A DNA stretch of 64,000 bases from JAVBKU01 sp031553875 (lineage in GTDB: Bacteria > Bacteroidota > Bacteroidia > Bacteroidales > Rikenellaceae): the NCBI GenBank assembly GCA_031553875.1, contig JAVBKU010000003.1, positions 1 to 64,000 of the forward strand. The letters are read 5' to 3'. The notes under the pieces are model-generated. The model was not told where the DNA came from, searched no databases, and saw only the letters and a program-made list of their open reading frames with translations. Shown here piece after piece: positions 60,093 through 64,000 of this stretch. The position numbers and the translations under genes were made by a program. Positions within the stretch are counted from its first letter, which is position 1, and the number at the start of each line of letters is the position of its first letter.

Positions 60093-61970
60093 TTAGAGTT
60101 TTCTGAATGTAGTGGTTACGTCGGCACTGGCTCCAGGCTTGAGAGTGAATACGAAGCCGACGAAGTTGAATTCGGGATGAACGAGTTTCTTTTCGGCCTC
60201 GAGCTTCCCAACGGGCGTTTCGTCATAGGCGCCCGGATCGTTGGGCCATGTCTTGTACTCGACTCCGGGGGCGTCAGTCTTCACAAGCATCTTCACGTCG
60301 CCCTTGGTGAGAATGATTCCCTCGGGAGTTATTTGCGGCTTTGCGAGGGTGCAGAGCGTCCAGCGGATCACGGCCTCGCCTTTCTCGTTCGCCGTTACAC
60401 AATCCTTAACGTCGAAGCTCTGGTCTTCGCGAAGGACGATACTGCGGACAGCCTTCGAGAGGTCGAGGGCATAGCAGGGAGTCATATCGAGGGTACCTCC
60501 CCACTCGCGGCCGGTGTTGAGAGTATCGACAATTCTACCCGACGCGGTCGGGATCTGGTTGTGACCGTTGACCGTAAGAGTATTATGCTGGCGGTTGTTA
60601 ATGTGAAAGAATGACCAGCTGGGATAGTCGATTTTTTTGCGGTCCCCGGAGGCGTTGATCTCCTTGAGGATATTGCGGTGTCTCTGATACGCATAATGAT
60701 GATAATCACTCGCCCACCTCTCTCCGAACGCTTCGTAGGTGAAAGTTCCGATATCCATATGACCGTGGGGAGCTGTAGGAGCGCCACCCTTGATTCCCGC
60801 ATAGGCGTCAGATCTGTCATAGCCGGTACGGGCAATAACTATGGGAACCTCGCCTTTCGTCGCCGGATAGTATTTCTGGGTGGACTGGACAGGGGCGAAG
60901 TCCTTTCCGAGGCCCATTGCGCCGAGAAGGCCGATAATCGCTGATCGGTTATTATTATACCCTTTTTCGCGCAGGAGCTTCAGTTCGGCGTAAGCGGCAT
61001 TGGGTTCATTGAATTTCCACGCATAATAGAATACGCAGGGAGAGGTGCCTACGCTCTTCGAACAATCGCCGAAATCGAAGTATCCACCCATATTGTCGCA
61101 GATGAAGTTGCGATACTTGAGAGTCTTACGAAAACCCGAGGTATTCATAAGGCCGAAGTCGGTACCGAAAGCCTTGTCGAGAACGGCGAGGGCGAAAGCC
61201 TGGAAGTTGGCTCCGTAGCTCCAATATGAGCCACCCTCGTTCGAAGCTCCGTCCTCATCGTAAATAAGGCCCATGGTCTTGCGGAGATTTTCGATTCTGA
61301 ATTTGAGCTTCTCGGCCATTTCCTTCGCGTCGAGCTTTTCGGCAATAGCGACGGCGCAGGCCATATACGAAGCGTTGCAGACCTGGCTGCGGTTATTTCC
61401 GTCGGACTCGTGCCAACGGCATTCAAGGACGTGAGCACGCATCTGCTGCTCCATACGATCGCGGAGCGAAGGCTTAAGCGCCTCGTACATCCAGTCGTAT
61501 GCGAAAGCGAGACCCATCGCGTACTCCGTATGGATGATGAAGGCGTCTATCGGAGATGATTTCATCCACTGGTCGAAGTTGTCGCAATAGTGCTCTATGA
61601 TGGGTTCAAAGTCGCGAACAAAAGTAAGGTCTTTAGTATAACGATAGTTGTAGGATGCGGCAATGGCATACTGTAGAAAAGAACGAGCCTGGGAAAGAGG
61701 ATTCTTCACTCCATCCGGTTTGAAGTGGAAAGCCTTGTTGTCCAGATTCATATTCTGGGTCGATTCCAAGAGATTCTTGTGGATGATATTGAGAGCCTCG
61801 TTCGAGCCGGAGGCAACCATCTTCTTCTCGAGTTTGAAGTCGTTCGCATTCATAACCAGTCTCGGATGAGGCTGAGAGACGACTTTCTCAAAATCGACGG
61901 TATAGTCCTGAGCGAAGGCTGTCATAGCCGACGCGACGAGGATCGCAATAAGAGACAATGTTTTTTTCAT
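60093..61970 (-). CDS. Secreted heparinase II/III-like polysaccharide lyase
   Basis: A 625-residue protein with a signal peptide (MKKTLSLIAILVASAMTAFA). An N-terminal alpha/alpha toroid (about 30-370) contains HTEYAMGLAFAYDWMYEAL and WHESDGNNRSQVCNASYMACA, where the Asn/His/Tyr catalytic residues of heparinase II/III-like lyases are expected. The C-terminal beta-sandwich begins near YYPATKGEVPIVIARTGYD, with APHGHMDIGTFTYEAFGERWASDYHHYAY as a strong family motif. It probably cleaves a uronic-acid glycan. No sulfatase, SusC/D or kinase for that sugar is adjacent. Its base composition looks poorer in G+C than its neighbours. Confidence 0.8.
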   Translation of the reverse strand: MKKTLSLIAILVASAMTAFAQDYTVDFEKVVSQPHPRLVMNANDFKLEKKMVASGSNEALNIIHKNLLESTQNMNLDNKAFHFKPDGVKNPLSQARSFLQYAIAASYNYRYTKDLTFVRDFEPIIEHYCDNFDQWMKSSPIDAFIIHTEYAMGLAFAYDWMYEALKPSLRDRMEQQMRAHVLECRWHESDGNNRSQVCNASYMACAVAIAEKLDAKEMAEKLKFRIENLRKTMGLIYDEDGASNEGGSYWSYGANFQAFALAVLDKAFGTDFGLMNTSGFRKTLKYRNFICDNMGGYFDFGDCSKSVGTSPCVFYYAWKFNEPNAAYAELKLLREKGYNNNRSAIIGLLGAMGLGKDFAPVQSTQKYYPATKGEVPIVIARTGYDRSDAYAGIKGGAPTAPHGHMDIGTFTYEAFGERWASDYHHYAYQRHRNILKEINASGDRKKIDYPSWSFFHINNRQHNTLTVNGHNQIPTASGRIVDTLNTGREWGGTLDMTPCYALDLSKAVRSIVLREDQSFDVKDCVTANEKGEAVIRWTLCTLAKPQITPEGIILTKGDVKMLVKTDAPGVEYKTWPNDPGAYDETPVGKLEAEKKLVHPEFNFVGFVFTLKPGASADVTTTFRKL

Positions 61971-62160
61971 GGGTTCAATATTAGTTAAGTTTTTCTTCTT
62001 AGGTTATGTCGGTTGTGCGTGACCCGGATTTTACATTATATGTCCCGCCCCGTCGTTTATCGTCAGCATACACGGCTGCCTTGAATGTAGTAGGCACAAA
62101 AAAGGATTATTTGATGAATAGGGCAGAGGCGTCCGCCAACTATTTGCCAACATCTGCAAA

Positions 62161-62193
62161 CAAATATATACAAAAAGTGTATTAAAATGCAAA
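62161..62193 (-). promoter_or_regulatory. Candidate promoter of the lyase gene
   Basis: On the minus strand, a -33 TTTG (62190-62193) and a -7 TATATTTG (62161-62168) are separated by 21 bases. The leader to 61970 would be about 185 bases. The -33 box lies within the tRNA-Arg terminator. The 436-bp gap contains only this, the terminator and the tRNA. Confidence 0.55.
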
Positions 62194-62218
62194 AAGACGA
62201 CAATAAATGCCGTCTTTT
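62191..62218 (-). terminator. tRNA-Arg terminator
   Basis: On the minus strand AAAAGACG pairs with CGTCTTTT, followed by a T-run; the loop is about 11 bases. It lies 43 bases beyond the tRNA 3' end. Confidence 0.7.
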
Positions 62219-62260
62219 GCGTGTGCCTCCAATTACTCAATGAGTTGATCTTCAGCCTTG

Positions 62261-62332
62261 TGGTCCTAGCAGGACTCGAACCTGCATTTGAAGTTTAGGA
62301 AACTTCCGTTCTATCCCTTGAACTATAGAACC
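62261..62332 (-). tRNA. tRNA-Arg (CCT)
   Basis: The acceptor arms GGTTCTA and TAGGACC pair. The anticodon stem-loop is GAAGT-TTCCTAA-ACTTC, giving anticodon CCT (AGG codons). The T-arm is GCAGG-TTCGAGT-CCTGC and the discriminator base is A. It has 72 bases and no encoded CCA. It lies 74 bases after fabH on the same strand. Confidence 0.95.
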
Positions 62333-62406
62333 GTTGTATGTCGTTCGTGCGTTTTATCCTTACGCGCACATTCTTGTCGGATCAAAAACCTCTGCTGTGC
62401 AGGGCC

Positions 62407-63417
62407 TTATTTTGCCATCGTGGCGCCGTCGTAAGCCCACTTGATATAACAGGCTCCCCATGTATATCCGCCGCCGAAAGCCGCGAGTATGAGGTTGTCG
62501 CCCTTCTTGAGCCTTGATTCGTAGTCCCACAGGCACAGGGGCAGTGTGCCCGCTGTCGTGTTACCGAATTTTTCGATGTTGATCATGCATTTCTCAGCGT
62601 CGATACCCATCCTGCGGGCCGTCGCGTCGATGATGCGGAGATTGGCTTGGTGGGGTACGAGGTAGCGTATGTCGTCGGCCGAGAGGTGATTGCGCTGCAT
62701 AACCTCCACTGCTGCGTCGGCCATGTGCGATACGGCAGCCTTGAATACTACCTGGCCTTCCTGGCGCACGTAGTGCATCTTCTCCCTCACGGTCTCTTCT
62801 GAAGAGGGATACATCGAGCCGCCCCCCTTCATGTAGAGGTGGGGGGCGCCGCCGCCGTCGGAGTGGAGCGAAGCGTCGAGTACGCCGAGGCCCTCGTAGT
62901 TGGGCTCGAGCAACACGGCGCCGCCGCCGTCGCCGAAGATGGCGCAGGTATTGCGGTCTTCATAGTCCACGATCGAGGACATCTTGTCCGCGCCCACGAC
63001 TATGACTTTCTTGTGTGTTCCGGTTTCAATGAACTTAGATGCGGTGGTCAGGGCGAAAAGGAATCCGCTGCAGGCGGCCGAGGCATCGAAGCCGTAGGCG
63101 TTCTTCATGCCCACCCTGTGGCAAATGAGGTTGGCTGTCGAGGGGAAGGCCATATCCGGGGTCACCGTGGCGCATATCACCAACTCTATATCCATGGGGT
63201 CTACCCCTGTCTTTTCCAGCAGTTCCCTCACGGCCATCTCGCCGATATAGGACGTTCCCACGTGCTCTTCCTTGAGTATGTGGCGGGTCTTGATACCTAT
63301 GCGGCTCATGATCCACTCATCGGAAGTATCCACCATACGGCTCAACTCGAAGTTATCCAGTATATAGTCGGGCAGGTAGCCTCCCACGCCTGTTATGGCG
63401 GCCGTGATCTTATTCAT
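62407..63417 (-). CDS. fabH: Beta-ketoacyl-ACP synthase III
   Basis: A 336-residue condensing enzyme that joins acetyl-CoA and malonyl-ACP to start fatty acid synthesis. The catalytic triad is seen at SAACSGFLFAL (Cys near residue 117), VPHQANLRI (His) and FGNTTAGTLP (Asn). TAAITGVGGYLPDYILDNFELSRMV begins the family fold. The start at 63417 overlaps the plsX stop by one base (TAATG), so the pair is translationally coupled; the earlier ORF extension is plsX read in another frame. Confidence 0.96.
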   Translation of the reverse strand: MNKITAAITGVGGYLPDYILDNFELSRMVDTSDEWIMSRIGIKTRHILKEEHVGTSYIGEMAVRELLEKTGVDPMDIELVICATVTPDMAFPSTANLICHRVGMKNAYGFDASAACSGFLFALTTASKFIETGTHKKVIVVGADKMSSIVDYEDRNTCAIFGDGGGAVLLEPNYEGLGVLDASLHSDGGGAPHLYMKGGGSMYPSSEETVREKMHYVRQEGQVVFKAAVSHMADAAVEVMQRNHLSADDIRYLVPHQANLRIIDATARRMGIDAEKCMINIEKFGNTTAGTLPLCLWDYESRLKKGDNLILAAFGGGYTWGACYIKWAYDGATMAK

Positions 63418-64000
63418 TAATTGAAAGTTTCTCGTAATTTGTTTACAAAATCCGCCTTTATGGTCTGCTCGGTCTGGAGAACCATGTTCCTGATGGCCCT
63501 GGCTGAGGAACATCCGTGGCCTATGACCACATTGGAGTTGATACCCAGTACCGGCGTGCCGCCAATGTTCTCGTAGTTGAGGCTGTTGAGGTATTTGTCC
63601 TTGACGCCCAGCTTTTCGAAAAGATCGAAGAAGCCTTCTATCTCCTTTATCACTATGTTGCCCGCGAATCCGTCGCACACTATCACGTCGGCTATGCTGC
63701 CGTCCATAAGGTGCTTAGATTCTACGTTACCCACGAAGTTGATCTCTTTGTCCTCATCGAGCAGTTCGTAGGTGGCTTTAGCGGCAAGGTTGCCTTTCTC
63801 TTTCTCTTCGCCGATGTTGAGCAGAGCGATGCGCGGATTCTTCTTACCGAGCACGGCCTTGGCGTAGACGTTGCCGATCAGGGCGTACTGGTAAAGCACG
63901 TCGGGCTTGCAGTCGACGTTGAATCCAACATCCAGGAGCAGGAAATTATCGCCGTTAACGGTGGGGATGAGCGAGGATATCGTAGGGCGTATGATGCCCG
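63417..64000 (-). CDS. plsX: Phosphate acyltransferase PlsX, 5' part beyond window
   Basis: The last 194 residues are present; the gene runs off the window end. PlsX makes acyl-phosphate from acyl-ACP for phospholipid synthesis. NGDNFLLLDVGFNVDCKPDVLYQYALIGNVYAKAVLG, then IALLNIGEEKEKG, VESKHLMDGSIADVIVCDGFAGNIVIKEIEG and PVLGINSNVVIGHGCSSARAI are the family core. The plsX-fabH pair is the usual bacterial order. Confidence 0.95.
   Translation of the reverse strand, partial: GIIRPTISSLIPTVNGDNFLLLDVGFNVDCKPDVLYQYALIGNVYAKAVLGKKNPRIALLNIGEEKEKGNLAAKATYELLDEDKEINFVGNVESKHLMDGSIADVIVCDGFAGNIVIKEIEGFFDLFEKLGVKDKYLNSLNYENIGGTPVLGINSNVVIGHGCSSARAIRNMVLQTEQTIKADFVNKLRETFN

Noticed and set aside
62031..62240. 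69-residue ORF between the lyase and tRNA-Arg
   Set aside because: It spans the tRNA terminator and the promoter candidate and has no domain.
1..64000. CRISPR arrays, rRNA operons, IS transposases or integrases
   Set aside because: No regularly spaced direct repeats, no rRNA-like stretch and no transposase or integrase motifs were seen. The repeats present are dispersed and palindromic.

Overview
The window reads as a moderately G+C-rich member of the Bacteroidales, most like the Rikenellaceae/Alistipes group. This rests on three things. The families are typical: RND triplet, DUF3822-RsmD, DUF1254/1214, heparinase-like lyase, POT and AGCS carriers. Bacteroidetes-type -7 boxes (TAnnTTTG) stand before many genes, several with a TTG/TTTG -33 box 19-21 bases upstream. 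The housekeeping gene order also fits. No rRNA, CRISPR array, transposase or integrase was found.

Layout. 0.2-6.5 kb: a GH2 glycosidase-like protein with altered catalytic residues, a peptide transporter, and an overlapping cvpA-rsgA-RNA methyltransferase set. 6.7-10 kb (minus): pyrH-frr-LuxE-like, and an OmpA-type lipoprotein. 10-16.6 kb (plus): dxs, two SGNH-hydrolase-like exported proteins, a PAP2 phosphatase and an ICMT-like membrane methyltransferase. 17-20 kb (minus): aroA, lptB and an arabinose-5-phosphate isomerase; the last two serve LPS. 20-28.3 kb (plus): recQ, rsmA, a glycosyltransferase, pdxA, thrS and infC. infC appears to start at an AUA codon and is not followed by rpmI-rplT. 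28.9-33.5 kb (minus): mutS and a RecD-like helicase. 33.5-36.7 kb (plus): a membrane protein, DUF3822, rsmD and a secreted alpha/beta hydrolase.

36.9-47 kb is more accessory: tRNA-Asp, a DUF3841 gene, an MFS carrier, three paralogous small outer-membrane barrels with a seven-repeat propeller-like lipoprotein between the first two, a DUF1254/1214 lipoprotein, and a PAS/GAF histidine kinase. 47-54.5 kb: an RND efflux operon with a divergent AraC regulator, then HxlR. 54.6-60 kb (plus): a cupin, an alkylsulfatase-like lipoprotein, an amino acid:cation symporter and a FUSC protein. 60-64 kb (minus): a heparinase II/III-like lyase lying between a 3' tRNA-Arg fragment and an intact tRNA-Arg(CCU), then fabH and the 3' part of plsX.

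The most unusual content is between genes. Two dispersed repeat families stand out. Family A has four copies, each a 104-bp nested palindrome. Family B has three copies of about 230 bp whose sequences differ while several helices are kept by compensatory changes. Family B therefore looks like a structured RNA or a hairpin-dependent mobile DNA, and I could not match it to a named family.
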